From contig JAILLQ010000004.1 in NCBI GenBank assembly GCA_024693045.1, positions 1-64,000 of the forward strand: a DNA stretch of 64,000 nt, written 5' to 3'. The notes below the pieces were generated by a model. That model saw nothing but the letters and a program-made list of their open reading frames with translations, ran no database searches and was not told the origin of the DNA. The DNA comes from Treponema sp. (GTDB taxonomy: Bacteria > Spirochaetota > Spirochaetia > Treponematales > Treponemataceae). A program made the position numbers and the translations under genes. Shown piece after piece: positions 39,859 through 50,080 of the stretch (within the stretch, counting starts at the first letter, position 1; the number at the start of each line of letters is the position of its first letter).

Positions 39859-39887
39859 TTGACATTTTTTATAATTTTGTCTAAATT
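39859..39887 (+). promoter_or_regulatory. sigma70-type promoter for outer-membrane protein gene
   Basis: TTGACA (39859-39864) - 17 bp - TAAATT (39882-39887). Confidence 0.55.
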
Positions 39888-39947
39888 AATCTCAATAAGG
39901 AGAGCTGACAATTTTACAATTTTTGTCATATTGATTTGGAGATAAGA

Positions 39948-41339
39948 ATGAAGAAGACATTTGGTAAAATCACCCTATTTATGCTTGCTTCTTTTGCTTT
40001 TGCTGGCGGTGTTGAAAACAAAACAAACATGAGCACAGGCTATCTTAGAAATCCTAGCCGAAACACAGAATGTGAAAGACCAGAGGCTGCTTTTTACAAC
40101 ATTGCAGGAACTGCTTTTATGAACGATGGTCTTTATTTTGAAGCCGGCAACCAGTTCGTTTTTAAGGAATACGGAAATGAATTGAAAACAGCAAACATCA
40201 TTTACAAAAAATCAAATGGGGCTGTAAGAGATTACTATTCAAACGACGAAACAACTGTATGGCTTTATCCTGATGCTGACATCGTTTACAAACGAAAGAA
40301 ATGGTCTGTTTACATGAACTTTGGTGTTTATGCCGGAGGAGGAGCCCTTTCTTATTCAGAAGGAACTTCTGCAACAAGCCTTATGTTTTTAAACGGCGCA
40401 AACACATTTAAAACAGAAGCTGAAAAATATCGTTACGCTTCTCTCGCAGCTCAGTCAGCAGGAAATACTGCCCTACAAAACTCTTACAATGAACAGTATG
40501 ACCTTTACGGAAAAGCAGCAGTAGCTTCTCTTGCAATGGCAAAAGATCATTCTTTAGATGTAACTTCTATAACATACGGAGGTCAAATCGGTGCTTCCTA
40601 CAACATTTTTGACTGGTTCTCTGTAGCAGCAGCTTTCCGTTATGTAAAAGGAACCCAGGACATGTCATTAACCTGCAATGACATAACTTTCATGGTCCTG
40701 AACGGTGGTAATACAATCAGTTATTCAGCAGAAGGTTTTGGAGAATCTTGTGTTATCGGTGCCCACATAAAACCACCTTTCGCCGAAGGTCTTGATTTTT
40801 CCATCCAGTATCAGACTTTAAGTCGAATTTCCTACAAGGTTGATGAAGTAGAAGGAAATCTTGCTTCTTTCTATGGAATTACAGAAGATTCAACTTTCAG
40901 AACAGACCTTCCTGCAGTATTAAACCTTGGTGTAGGTTACAAACCTTTTGACAGACTCTACTTAAGTGGAAGTTTTAACTATTACTTTAATTCTTTTGCA
41001 AAACAGGATTCCATTCTTACTGAAACAGACTACGACGATTCCTGGGAACTCGCTTTCGGTACTGATTTCAAAATCTGTAAGTACTTGGGTATAAGTGCAG
41101 GTATCGAATACGGAAAACAAGGTATAAACTCAACTTCTAACAGTACATTCAACCCTGTTTTGGACAGTTTTGTTGTCGGTGGCGGTATTGAAGTTTATCC
41201 TTCTGAAAAATTCACTATTACAGCTAGCGGTATGTGGTGTAAATACTTTGACGCAAATTATTCTCTGAGCGGAATTAAAACTGAGCTCAGCAAAAAAATT
41301 ACTATGTGCAGCATTGGTATTACATATAAAGCTTTCTAA
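39948..41339 (+). CDS. FadL/OmpP1-like outer-membrane beta-barrel protein
   Basis: Signal peptide; NPSRNTECERPEAAFYNIAGTAFMNDGLYFEAGNQF; alternating strands; C-term aromatic TYKAF. Confidence 0.65.
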   Translation: MKKTFGKITLFMLASFAFAGGVENKTNMSTGYLRNPSRNTECERPEAAFYNIAGTAFMNDGLYFEAGNQFVFKEYGNELKTANIIYKKSNGAVRDYYSNDETTVWLYPDADIVYKRKKWSVYMNFGVYAGGGALSYSEGTSATSLMFLNGANTFKTEAEKYRYASLAAQSAGNTALQNSYNEQYDLYGKAAVASLAMAKDHSLDVTSITYGGQIGASYNIFDWFSVAAAFRYVKGTQDMSLTCNDITFMVLNGGNTISYSAEGFGESCVIGAHIKPPFAEGLDFSIQYQTLSRISYKVDEVEGNLASFYGITEDSTFRTDLPAVLNLGVGYKPFDRLYLSGSFNYYFNSFAKQDSILTETDYDDSWELAFGTDFKICKYLGISAGIEYGKQGINSTSNSTFNPVLDSFVVGGGIEVYPSEKFTITASGMWCKYFDANYSLSGIKTELSKKITMCSIGITYKAF

Positions 41340-41353
41340 TCCATAAAAAGCAA

Positions 41354-41392
41354 AAAAGGGCTTACCTTAAATTCAAGGTAAGCCCTTTTTTA
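41354..41392. terminator. Bidirectional terminator between convergent genes
   Basis: AAAAGGGCTTACCTT-AAATTC-AAGGTAAGCCCTTTT. Confidence 0.85.
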
Positions 41393-41405
41393 TTTTTACT
41401 TAGGT

Positions 41406-42338
41406 TTATTCACTGAACAAAGGTGTAGAAAGATATCTATCCCCAGTATCAGGAAGCAAAACAACAATATTTTTTCCTTTATTTTCAGGACGTTTTGCAA
41501 GCTGAATTCCTGCCCACAAAGCAGCACCTGAAGAAATACCAACCAGGAAGCCTTCTTTTTTGCCCACAAGCCGACCGCTTTCAAAGGCATCTTCACTTGT
41601 AACTGTAATAACTTCATCATAAATTTTTGTGTCTAGGATTTCAGGTACAAAACCTGCTCCAATACCTTGAATTTTATGAGGACCAGCTTTTCCCTGAGAC
41701 AAAACAGGAGAATCAGAAGGCTCAACAGCTATTATTTTTACATTTGGATTTTTTTCCTTAAGGTAACGGCCTACTCCAGTTAAAGTTCCTCCAGTACCAA
41801 CACCGGCAACAAAGAAATCTACCTTTCCATCTGTGTCATTCCAGATTTCAGGACCAGTTGTTTTATAATGAGCTTCAGGATTTACTGGATTTACAAACTG
41901 TCCGGGAATAAAGCTATTTGGAATTTCTTTGGCTAATTCTTCAGCTTTAGCAATAGCTCCTGACATTCCTTTTGCCCCTTCAGAAAGAACCAGTTCTGCC
42001 CCATAAGCTTTCATAATCTGACGCCGTTCAACGGACATTGTTTCTGGCATTACAATTATGATTCTATAACCACGAGCTGCAGCTACGCTGGCAAGACCAA
42101 TTCCTGTATTTCCGGAAGTAGGTTCAATAATTACACTTCCCGCCTTCAATTTTCCACTCTTTTCAGCTTCATCAATCATTGCTTTTGCAACACGATCTTT
42201 TACAGAGCCAGCAGGATTAAGGTACTCGACTTTAGCAAGTAAATTAGCCTGCAGAGATTTAATTTTTTCGATGTTTGAAAGTTCCAGCAAAGGAGTATTT
42301 CCAATTAATTCCTCAGCTGATTTAAAAATTCTAGCCAT
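41406..42338 (-). CDS. cysK: Cysteine synthase A
   Basis: [58 protein letters not shown]. Confidence 0.96.
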   Translation of the reverse strand: MARIFKSAEELIGNTPLLELSNIEKIKSLQANLLAKVEYLNPAGSVKDRVAKAMIDEAEKSGKLKAGSVIIEPTSGNTGIGLASVAAARGYRIIIVMPETMSVERRQIMKAYGAELVLSEGAKGMSGAIAKAEELAKEIPNSFIPGQFVNPVNPEAHYKTTGPEIWNDTDGKVDFFVAGVGTGGTLTGVGRYLKEKNPNVKIIAVEPSDSPVLSQGKAGPHKIQGIGAGFVPEILDTKIYDEVITVTSEDAFESGRLVGKKEGFLVGISSGAALWAGIQLAKRPENKGKNIVVLLPDTGDRYLSTPLFSE

Positions 42339-42431
42339 AAAAGCCTCCATTGAAAACGAATAATCATTCTTATCGCCTTCAACAAAAAAATAAAACCTAT
42401 TTCCTACTTTGTCAATAGGTTTTATATAAAA

Positions 42432-43178
42432 TTAAAATTGATAAAAATTATGGAAATTATTTTCAATATGCATGGAAAAAACTTCAAAATCGGTAACTTC
42501 CTTTACTTCCATGGCTCTTTTGTATATGTGCGGAAGAAAAGTAAAATCGTCTTCATCACTTTCTAAAAGTATTTTTTCAATGGGGAGTTTTTTTAATGAC
42601 ATAATACTTTTTTTTGCATTGTTTAAAATGAGGCGGCCAAAACTAAAATATGCAGCTGGGATTTTTCGAACTATTTCTTCCATAATTTCAGGACTGGAAG
42701 AAAAACCATGAAATAAAACACCTGGAAGCTGATTCAAAGCAGGAAAATCCTTTAAAATAAGGGGAAAAGCTTTTCTGCAATGAATTACAATCGGTAAATT
42801 AAATTTTTTTGCAAGTTCAAGCTCTATTTTCCAAGCTTCTTCCTGAATTTTTTGACTTTCTTTTAATTCTTCCGTGAAGAAATCAAAACCGGCTTCACCA
42901 AGAGCTATAATTCTCCCCTTCTTTGCTAATTCTTCTAGAAAAAAGGAATCTTCAAGATTCAAATACCAGGGATGAAAGGCAAAAGTCAGTTTAATTTTTT
43001 CTTCAAGTTTATGCTCCATAAGGTATTTTTCCTGGGCCAAAAAATCCGCTTTATTCACAGCTGTTGAAACACCAGCTTTTATAAAATTCAATTTTTCTGA
43101 TAAAAAATCGAAATTTATGGCATTTTTTTGCGAAAAAAGGTGAAAATGGGCATTAAAAAGTGAAGAAAATTCTAACAT
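42432..43178 (-). CDS. TatD-family hydrolase
   Basis: FNAHFHL, FAFHPWYL, IALGEAGFDFF, LPIVIHCRKAFP, LLESDEDDF. Confidence 0.85.
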   Translation of the reverse strand: MLEFSSLFNAHFHLFSQKNAINFDFLSEKLNFIKAGVSTAVNKADFLAQEKYLMEHKLEEKIKLTFAFHPWYLNLEDSFFLEELAKKGRIIALGEAGFDFFTEELKESQKIQEEAWKIELELAKKFNLPIVIHCRKAFPLILKDFPALNQLPGVLFHGFSSSPEIMEEIVRKIPAAYFSFGRLILNNAKKSIMSLKKLPIEKILLESDEDDFTFLPHIYKRAMEVKEVTDFEVFSMHIENNFHNFYQF

Positions 43179-43254
43179 TAAGAAAAATAATACCGAATAT
43201 ATAAATGTAGTTCAAATAACTTATACCTAACTATTTCCATTGGGAGGATTTAAT

Positions 43255-43473
43255 ATGAAAAGTTATTCACTTAAGAGTTTGGGAAACAAAAAAGACTACA
43301 TGACTATTGTTGCAGAAAAAGAAGACGGATATGTAATCAGAATCGTTCGTGATCAGGACGGATACGAAGATGTAAAAACAGACTGGCTCAGCAAAGAACT
43401 TTTTGAATGCTGTCTCAGAACAGGTTACATCACAGAAATGGATACTGTTGAAGCAGTAGCAGTTAGTGCCTAA
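43255..43473 (+). CDS. Small hypothetical protein (72 aa)
   Basis: GGGAGGATTTAAT before ATG 43255; intact ORF. Confidence 0.7.
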   Translation: MKSYSLKSLGNKKDYMTIVAEKEDGYVIRIVRDQDGYEDVKTDWLSKELFECCLRTGYITEMDTVEAVAVSA

Positions 43474-44417
43474 GAAAAATACTTAGAGGCAATTTCTATT
43501 GCAGTCTGGAGCCTGACTTGTGGATCCTGCACAGCAGGCAACCAGTTAATATCAACTCCATTTTTTTCCATAAAGCGAAACCAAGTTTCCTGTCTTTTGG
43601 CAAATTGACCTATCGCTATATAAAGCTTTTCAATCATTTCATCTTTAGATTCGACTTTACCTTGCAGATATAATGAACACCAGCGATATTCAAGCCCAAG
43701 TTTTTCAAGTCTTTCCCATGAATATCCAGAATCATGGAGAGACTGAACTTCATCCAGCATACCTTCATCTAAACGTTCCAGAAGTCTCTTTTTAATATTT
43801 TCACGAAGTTTACTGCGCTCAATGCTTGTACCAAAAATAAGGGGCTTAATTTCAGGTCTTGGATACATGCCCTTTAAAAGTTCACTTCTTTTTGGCTCCT
43901 GATGTCCAAGAACAAGTTCTATTCCCCTGATAACCCTTTCTCTTTCAAGTAAATCTGCTTTTGTGTGTAAATCAGGTTTTAACTTAAGGTATATCTGTCC
44001 CAGTTCTTCAAGGGATTTCGTTGAAAGCTCTTTTCTGAGTTCAGGATCTTCAGGAACATCAACTAACTGATAATTTCTTACAATCGCATCAAGATACATA
44101 CCAGTACCGCCAACTACAACGGGCAGAACCTGTCTTTTAGTCAAAGAATCAAAAACTTTATAAAAATCCTGCTGATAGTGAAAAACATTATATTCCTGAC
44201 TTAAATCAGTAATATCAATCATGTGGTATGGAAGAGCTTTTCCCTGGTAAAAATAATCTTTTAAATCTTTACCGGAACCTAAATCAAGCCCTTTGTAAGT
44301 CTGACGAGAATCTGCAGAAATGACTTCTCCACCAAAATGGCCGGCAAGTTGAACGCCTATATAAGTTTTACCTACAGCAGTCGGGCCAAGAAGGACAATA
44401 GAATTATATTCCTTCAT
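43470..44417 (-). CDS. miaA: tRNA dimethylallyltransferase
   Basis: LLGPTAVGKTYIGVQLA; ISADSRQTYKGLDLGSGK; VVGGTGMYLDAI. Confidence 0.96.
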   Translation of the reverse strand: MKEYNSIVLLGPTAVGKTYIGVQLAGHFGGEVISADSRQTYKGLDLGSGKDLKDYFYQGKALPYHMIDITDLSQEYNVFHYQQDFYKVFDSLTKRQVLPVVVGGTGMYLDAIVRNYQLVDVPEDPELRKELSTKSLEELGQIYLKLKPDLHTKADLLERERVIRGIELVLGHQEPKRSELLKGMYPRPEIKPLIFGTSIERSKLRENIKKRLLERLDEGMLDEVQSLHDSGYSWERLEKLGLEYRWCSLYLQGKVESKDEMIEKLYIAIGQFAKRQETWFRFMEKNGVDINWLPAVQDPQVRLQTAIEIASKYFS

Positions 44418-44420
44418 AAA

Positions 44421-45677
44421 CTACATAACCCGACAGATTGCACACTTAAGATATTCTGATTTTGGATATCCAAGCAATACTGGATGGTCAGGTCCAGCTC
44501 CTCTCTTTTCCAGTATCTGAACCCTTTTATGACTGTCCATAGCGGCGTGCATGAGCATGTCATAAAAATAATGAGAATCAAAGAAATGAGAACATGAACA
44601 GGTAACTAGAATTCCACCTTCATTAAGAAGCCTCATAGCCCTTAAATTGATTTCCTTGTAACCGCCGTAAGCTTTCTGTATTGCCTTGGCACTTTTTGTA
44701 AAAGCAGGAGGATCCAGGATAATTACATCGAATTTTTCGCCTTTAGATTCGTATTCTTTGAGCAGGTCAAAAACATCAGCACAAACAGCCTTGCAAACTT
44801 TACCGGCACCATTTAAGAAGATATTCTTATTTACCATTTCTACAGCTTCTGGGCTTATATCAACGCTTGTTACATCCTTTGCGCCTGCCTTAAAAGCATT
44901 TAAGCCAAAAGCACCTGTATGGGTAAAAGTATCAAGAACCTTTTTACCGTGACAGAAAGAAGCTAGTAATCTTCTGTTGTCCTTCTGGTCCAAAAAGTAG
45001 CCTGTTTTTTGTCCGTTTGCGATATCTACACTCAATTTAACATCATTTTCAAGAATTGTAATAAAGGTTTTACCACTCTTTCCAATCCAACCGCTGGTTT
45101 CTGCCAAACCTTCTTTTTGTCTTACATCCGCATCATCTCTTTCATATATAAAATCAGGATTTACAGCTTTTTCAAGAGAAGCTAAAATTTCTTTGCGGAA
45201 AATATCAGAGGCCATAGCGAGGAACTGAACAACTAAATAAACTTTTCCATCTATATCACAATAGCGTTCACAGATAAAGCCTGGAATAAAATCAGCTTCT
45301 GCAAAAACCAAACGATAAGAATCCTGCTTTGAATATTTTAAATTTCTTATATTTACGGCATCAAAAATTCTTTTTTCCCAAAATGATTTTATATCAGCAA
45401 AAACCTTATCTGCGTGTTCCGAAGAAATGAGTCTAACTGTAATTTTAGAGTTCTTATTATAAATACCAGTTCCTAAAAATCCACCTGCCTTAGAAAAAAC
45501 CTCAACACCAGAGCCATTTTCCAAAGTAGAATCTGAAAGTGAAGCCTGATTCCATTCGTCCTTTTCAGATTTTCTATATTTTACATAAGAAATTTCGTTA
45601 TCGAATACCCATGGAAAGCCAGTTTGAATTTCTTTCTCTTCCTTTGCATTCAAAAAAACTCTAGCAATACAGTTCAT
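44421..45677 (-). CDS. Class I SAM-dependent rRNA methyltransferase (RlmI-like, PUA domain)
   Basis: NGQKTGYFLDQKDNRRLLASF; VLDTFTHTGAFGLNAFKAGAKDVTSVDIS; DVIILDPPAFTKS; LVTCSCSHF. Confidence 0.93.
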   Translation of the reverse strand: MNCIARVFLNAKEEKEIQTGFPWVFDNEISYVKYRKSEKDEWNQASLSDSTLENGSGVEVFSKAGGFLGTGIYNKNSKITVRLISSEHADKVFADIKSFWEKRIFDAVNIRNLKYSKQDSYRLVFAEADFIPGFICERYCDIDGKVYLVVQFLAMASDIFRKEILASLEKAVNPDFIYERDDADVRQKEGLAETSGWIGKSGKTFITILENDVKLSVDIANGQKTGYFLDQKDNRRLLASFCHGKKVLDTFTHTGAFGLNAFKAGAKDVTSVDISPEAVEMVNKNIFLNGAGKVCKAVCADVFDLLKEYESKGEKFDVIILDPPAFTKSAKAIQKAYGGYKEINLRAMRLLNEGGILVTCSCSHFFDSHYFYDMLMHAAMDSHKRVQILEKRGAGPDHPVLLGYPKSEYLKCAICRVM

Positions 45678-45783
45678 AAAAACCTCACAAAAGCCATAAA
45701 AAAGTTAGCAAAATTATAGAGAAAAGCAGGCGTTTGAGCAATGAATTATTGATTTTTGAAGTTTAACAGATTAAAATATATTT

Positions 45784-46680
45784 ATGATTAAAAAGACTCT
45801 GATTTCTTTTGCTTTTATTTTTACTGCAACTGTTTTTTTTGCAAAAGACAGACCTGTGGTTACAGAAATCAATGCATACCCAGGAAAGGGAACTGTTATT
45901 AATATCTCATGGAAGATTCCTGTAAATCCAGACAAGGAAATAGATTCTTTTTCTGTATACCGGTCTTCAAGTCCAATTGGAACATATTACGACCTTTCTA
46001 AAGCAAAATTGATTGGTACTGTAGATTCTGTTACTTCAGGGTTCACTGACAATGTAAAAAATTATAACGACTACTATTATGCTGTAGTAGCAGTTATAGA
46101 AAACCAGCCATACGATATTATACTTCCATCAATAAATTCTACTGTAAATGGGGTTCATTTAAAACTGCCTGAAAAAGGTGAAAATATCACAAAATCACCT
46201 TCTGCAAAAGAAAGGCTTATCGGTGTAGATGAACTTAGAGAAATTCCCCTACCGTATCTTAATATGGCTGACTACACAAGGAAAAAGCCACTTCCATTAA
46301 GTATGCAAGTAAAAAATGCTGCAAAATCTCTAACGGGCGGGCAAAAAAAGAAAGAATCAAAGCAACTTGATATTTATGTTTTCGAAGAAGATTTGATTTC
46401 GCCAGATGGTGGTGATGATTACCTGCTTTTTGATATTCTAAAAAATACTTTTATTCAAAAAAAATATTCAGATGCCGCTGTACAGCTTGAATCCCTTTTA
46501 GGAACAAATTGTTCTCTTTCTGTTCAAAGACGGGCAATTTTTTATCTAGGAGAATCACAGTATTACTACCAGGATTATGCACAGGCAGTCAGAACTTTTT
46601 TGAGAATATACGAAATCTATCCATCTTTGACAAAGAAATGGATAGACTCCAGTTTAGATTTTCTATATCAGGAAAATTAA
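45784..46680 (+). CDS. Exported protein with FN3-like region and TPR-like C-terminus
   Basis: N-term signal peptide; GKGTVINISWKIPVNPDKEIDSFSVYRSSSPIGTYYDL; C-term repeat-like helices. Confidence 0.65.
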   Translation: MIKKTLISFAFIFTATVFFAKDRPVVTEINAYPGKGTVINISWKIPVNPDKEIDSFSVYRSSSPIGTYYDLSKAKLIGTVDSVTSGFTDNVKNYNDYYYAVVAVIENQPYDIILPSINSTVNGVHLKLPEKGENITKSPSAKERLIGVDELREIPLPYLNMADYTRKKPLPLSMQVKNAAKSLTGGQKKKESKQLDIYVFEEDLISPDGGDDYLLFDILKNTFIQKKYSDAAVQLESLLGTNCSLSVQRRAIFYLGESQYYYQDYAQAVRTFLRIYEIYPSLTKKWIDSSLDFLYQEN

Positions 46681-48779
46681 TAAATAGAACGAATTAAATC
46701 AACAAACGAAGGAACTTTTCTTACTCCTAAATCTTCTGCTGTTAAACCTGCTTTTTGATTAAGTGCAGTTCCAGAAGCATCTGCATTAGGAACAGTCTGA
46801 ATAGCTTCGTTTTCTTCCTGCCCAGAAGCGTTTTCTTCTTCTGTCTTAGGCTGGAAAATCAAAACGATTTCATCGGCAGTATTAATTCTATCGTAAAAAC
46901 CTTTGTATTCAAGCAGCCCTTCACTTACCTCTTCTCCAGAAAGAGTAACAGTAAAAGAACCTAGAATGTCGCTTTCGTCATAGACCAGTCCGCTTCCGTT
47001 AGCAGCGGTTTGTATTGCGTTTTTTCGTACAATATCAAAGATGCAGCCTTCGCGGATATTTTCTGATTTTCCCATATCTACAAGCAGAGTTTTGCCGTCT
47101 CTGTTCAAAATCTTTCCTCTTACTGGAAGAAGGTTCAAAACATCAGAACGGAAGCGTCTGAAAATTGATGAAAACTTTAAATTACCGGTGCTATACAGAG
47201 AATCTTCTTTGATTTTTGAACCTGTTCTTGCAGAATACATAGTGTATTCAAGAGTTACATCTCTCATTCCTTCATCAATTGAAAGAATAATAAAGTAATC
47301 CTTTCCACTACTTCTTGCCTTCTGATAAGCATCACCAAAGCCCTGAACTTGAAGGCTGTCTGTCAATACAGATGCATTGGCTATTCCCTGGAAAGTTTCC
47401 GAAGCGAATTCTGCTGCAATCTGATTGCTTTCAAGGTGCAACTGGTTTACACCGGATTTGATGTAGTACAAACCTATTTTCCAGCGACTTTTATCCAGAT
47501 AGAAAGGCTGTACATTCCATTTCTTTGCAAGGGAATCCTGCAACAGGCTTTCATAGGCCTCGATTGTATCATTCATTTTCTTTTTTGCTCGATCTGATAC
47601 AGAAGATTCGGCACGAGTTTGATTAATAAATATCAACTGATCAAGGTAACTTTCATGTAAACCGTTTAATTCCAGCATAGAAGCAAAATTCATTCGTGCT
47701 TCACTATTTGCAGGATTGATTTTTAATGCCCTCTGATATTCATAAGTAGTTCCGTTCGAATCATAACGGCGGGCATATTCACGGGCATTTTGAATATGAT
47801 TTTCAGCCCATTGGCTTCTTCTTTCATCTTCAATGGAAACATTTTTATTTACAAGGATTTCTAAAGCAGCCCTCATTACTTCGTCAAGAGGATTTATAAG
47901 AAGAGCCGAAGACCAGATTTCTATAGCTTCTTCATCCTTATGCTGAGCAAGAAGAGCCCTGCCCTTTATGTACCAGGCAATACTGTTATTTCTGTCACGA
48001 CCGATGATAAAATCACAATAGTCTATTACATCATCGTAAAAACCCTGACCGTAACGAATTTTTGCAAGCAATTCGTAGGCCCTCACATTGTTTCCGTCAA
48101 CTTCGACAGCAATACGACAATGTTTTTCAGCATTAGCTAAATCATTCTGGTAAGAAGAAATAATTGCAGCTAGATAATGAACTTCCGATTCATCAGAGTA
48201 TAACTTAAGGGCCTGTGAAATATATTTATTTGCCTTATCATTTTTTCCAAGTCGAGCAGAGACCAAAGCAAGAGAAAGCAAAGCCTTTCTGTTTTCTGTC
48301 TGCCGCCTCAAGGCTTCTGAATAATATTTTTCTGCACCAGAAATTTTCCCGTCAAACAAATCCAGTTCTGCAAGGCCAAATCTGGCATCTATGTTATTGG
48401 GGTATGTTTTCAGGATTTTTTGAAAAATTGTTCGGGCATCATTAAATTTTCCCATGGAAATATAAGTCATACCCCTAAGATTCAAAATAGTGGAATCATC
48501 TTTTGAATACTTTTCTGCATTTTCAAGATAATTTAAAACTAAATCAAATTCACCCAACTGATATGTACAATAAGCAAGATTAAACCAGGCATCTCCGTAT
48601 ACAGAATTTTTTTGTATACATTCCATATAGTACTGACTGGCTTCGTACCATTTTTCCTGATTTTTTGCTTCTTCCGCCAGCTGATAAAGTTCGACAGAAG
48701 TTTTTTCTTCTGCCTGAAGAGAGAAAGCAGATAAAATCAAAAGCTGAAGAATAATCAGAATACATTTATTCTTTTTCAT
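46677..48779 (-). CDS. Exported TPR-repeat protein
   Basis: Signal peptide; repeated TPR units (AWFNLAYCTYQLGEFDLVLNYLENAEKY; NLRGMTYISMGKFNDARTIFQKILKTYP). Confidence 0.85.
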   Translation of the reverse strand: MKKNKCILIILQLLILSAFSLQAEEKTSVELYQLAEEAKNQEKWYEASQYYMECIQKNSVYGDAWFNLAYCTYQLGEFDLVLNYLENAEKYSKDDSTILNLRGMTYISMGKFNDARTIFQKILKTYPNNIDARFGLAELDLFDGKISGAEKYYSEALRRQTENRKALLSLALVSARLGKNDKANKYISQALKLYSDESEVHYLAAIISSYQNDLANAEKHCRIAVEVDGNNVRAYELLAKIRYGQGFYDDVIDYCDFIIGRDRNNSIAWYIKGRALLAQHKDEEAIEIWSSALLINPLDEVMRAALEILVNKNVSIEDERRSQWAENHIQNAREYARRYDSNGTTYEYQRALKINPANSEARMNFASMLELNGLHESYLDQLIFINQTRAESSVSDRAKKKMNDTIEAYESLLQDSLAKKWNVQPFYLDKSRWKIGLYYIKSGVNQLHLESNQIAAEFASETFQGIANASVLTDSLQVQGFGDAYQKARSSGKDYFIILSIDEGMRDVTLEYTMYSARTGSKIKEDSLYSTGNLKFSSIFRRFRSDVLNLLPVRGKILNRDGKTLLVDMGKSENIREGCIFDIVRKNAIQTAANGSGLVYDESDILGSFTVTLSGEEVSEGLLEYKGFYDRINTADEIVLIFQPKTEEENASGQEENEAIQTVPNADASGTALNQKAGLTAEDLGVRKVPSFVDLIRSIY

Positions 48780-49581
48780 TCACTTCTCCGGATTTTTCAT
48801 CGGATTTCTTAATAATTTTTATCATATTGATTCTGTGACCTTCCATATCTTGTACAACAAAATCAAAATCATTCCATGTAGCTTTTTCAAATTTAACTGG
48901 GATTTTACCAAAAAGATCAAAAACAAATCCGCCAAGAGAATCAAAGTCTTCTGCCGGGAAATTTGCATCGATACCTTCATTTAAATCATCCAAATCTACG
49001 CGGGCATCACATAGCCACATATTATTTCCGATACTTAAAATATCTTCCCTTTCGTTATCGAATTCATCCTGGATATCTCCAACAATTTCTTCGATAATGT
49101 CTTCCATAGTAATAATTCCGGCAATTCCGCCGTATTCATCAATTGCAATGGCAATATGTACATGGCGTCTTTTAAACTCTCGCAAAAGAGTATCAATTCT
49201 TTTACTTTCAGGGACAAAAAATGCTTTACGAATAATATTTTCAAGCTCTATAGGTTTTCCTTTTTTTACTTCATAAAGCAAGTCTTTTACATACAAAACA
49301 CCGACTACATTATCTATTGATTCGCTGTATACAGGAAATCTGGAATGCCCGCTTTCTTTGATTCTTGAAAAAAGTTCGTCTTCCGGAATATCAACTGATA
49401 TAAAATCTACATCAATTCTAGGAACCATAACTTCTTTTACAGCTGTCTGGCTCAAATCTTCAATTCCGCTGATCATCTCCTTTTTTTCTTCATTCAAAAT
49501 CTTCTGCTGTTCGGGGGACATTTCCTCCCCTATAAGCTCATTTTTACGGTTTTCCTTTTTCTTAAATGTAAAAAATCCCAT
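48766..49581 (-). CDS. CorC/hemolysin-family CBS-domain protein
   Basis: VKEVMVPRIDVDFIS; GHSRFPVYSESIDNVVGVLYVKDLL; IDEYGGIAGIITMEDIIEEIVGDIQDE. Confidence 0.93.
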   Translation of the reverse strand: MGFFTFKKKENRKNELIGEEMSPEQQKILNEEKKEMISGIEDLSQTAVKEVMVPRIDVDFISVDIPEDELFSRIKESGHSRFPVYSESIDNVVGVLYVKDLLYEVKKGKPIELENIIRKAFFVPESKRIDTLLREFKRRHVHIAIAIDEYGGIAGIITMEDIIEEIVGDIQDEFDNEREDILSIGNNMWLCDARVDLDDLNEGIDANFPAEDFDSLGGFVFDLFGKIPVKFEKATWNDFDFVVQDMEGHRINMIKIIKKSDEKSGEVNEKE

Positions 49582-49600
49582 TTTTATTTCCCGATTATTT

Positions 49601-50080
49601 CTATTTTATTATTACTTCGTCTTTGAGCTCATCCAGAAGTTTTTCCTGTAAAACAAGCATTTCACATTCTGGAGCCTTTCCACTTTCAATGTGTTCTTCA
49701 CCATGATCCATTCCATTTAAATGGAGAAGTCCGTGAACTAAGAGACGTTTCAGTTCAGAATTTAAGTCTACTTCAAAATATTCGGCATTTTTTGGTAGAG
49801 TATCAAGACTTATAATTATATCACCGACACAAAGCCACTTTCCTTCTTCATCTTCATAACTTTCGTCAGATTCAAAAGAAAGCACATCTGTAGCAGAATC
49901 AATTCCACGATAATTTTTGTTCAATTCCTGTATAAAAGGGTCATCGCAAAAAGAAACAGATACTTCTTCACCATCAAATGAGGCATTTTTCATGACCTTT
50001 TGCAGGAAGGGTTCTATTCTGTCTAAAAAAGAAGGTTCATCTGTTCCTTCCATGCAGGAAACGAATATTCTGTTAGCCAT
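49601..50080 (-). CDS. ybeY: Endoribonuclease YbeY
   Basis: NYRGIDSATDVLSFE; LLVHGLLHLNGMDHG zinc-binding motif. Confidence 0.96.
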   Translation of the reverse strand: MANRIFVSCMEGTDEPSFLDRIEPFLQKVMKNASFDGEEVSVSFCDDPFIQELNKNYRGIDSATDVLSFESDESYEDEEGKWLCVGDIIISLDTLPKNAEYFEVDLNSELKRLLVHGLLHLNGMDHGEEHIESGKAPECEMLVLQEKLLDELKDEVIIK

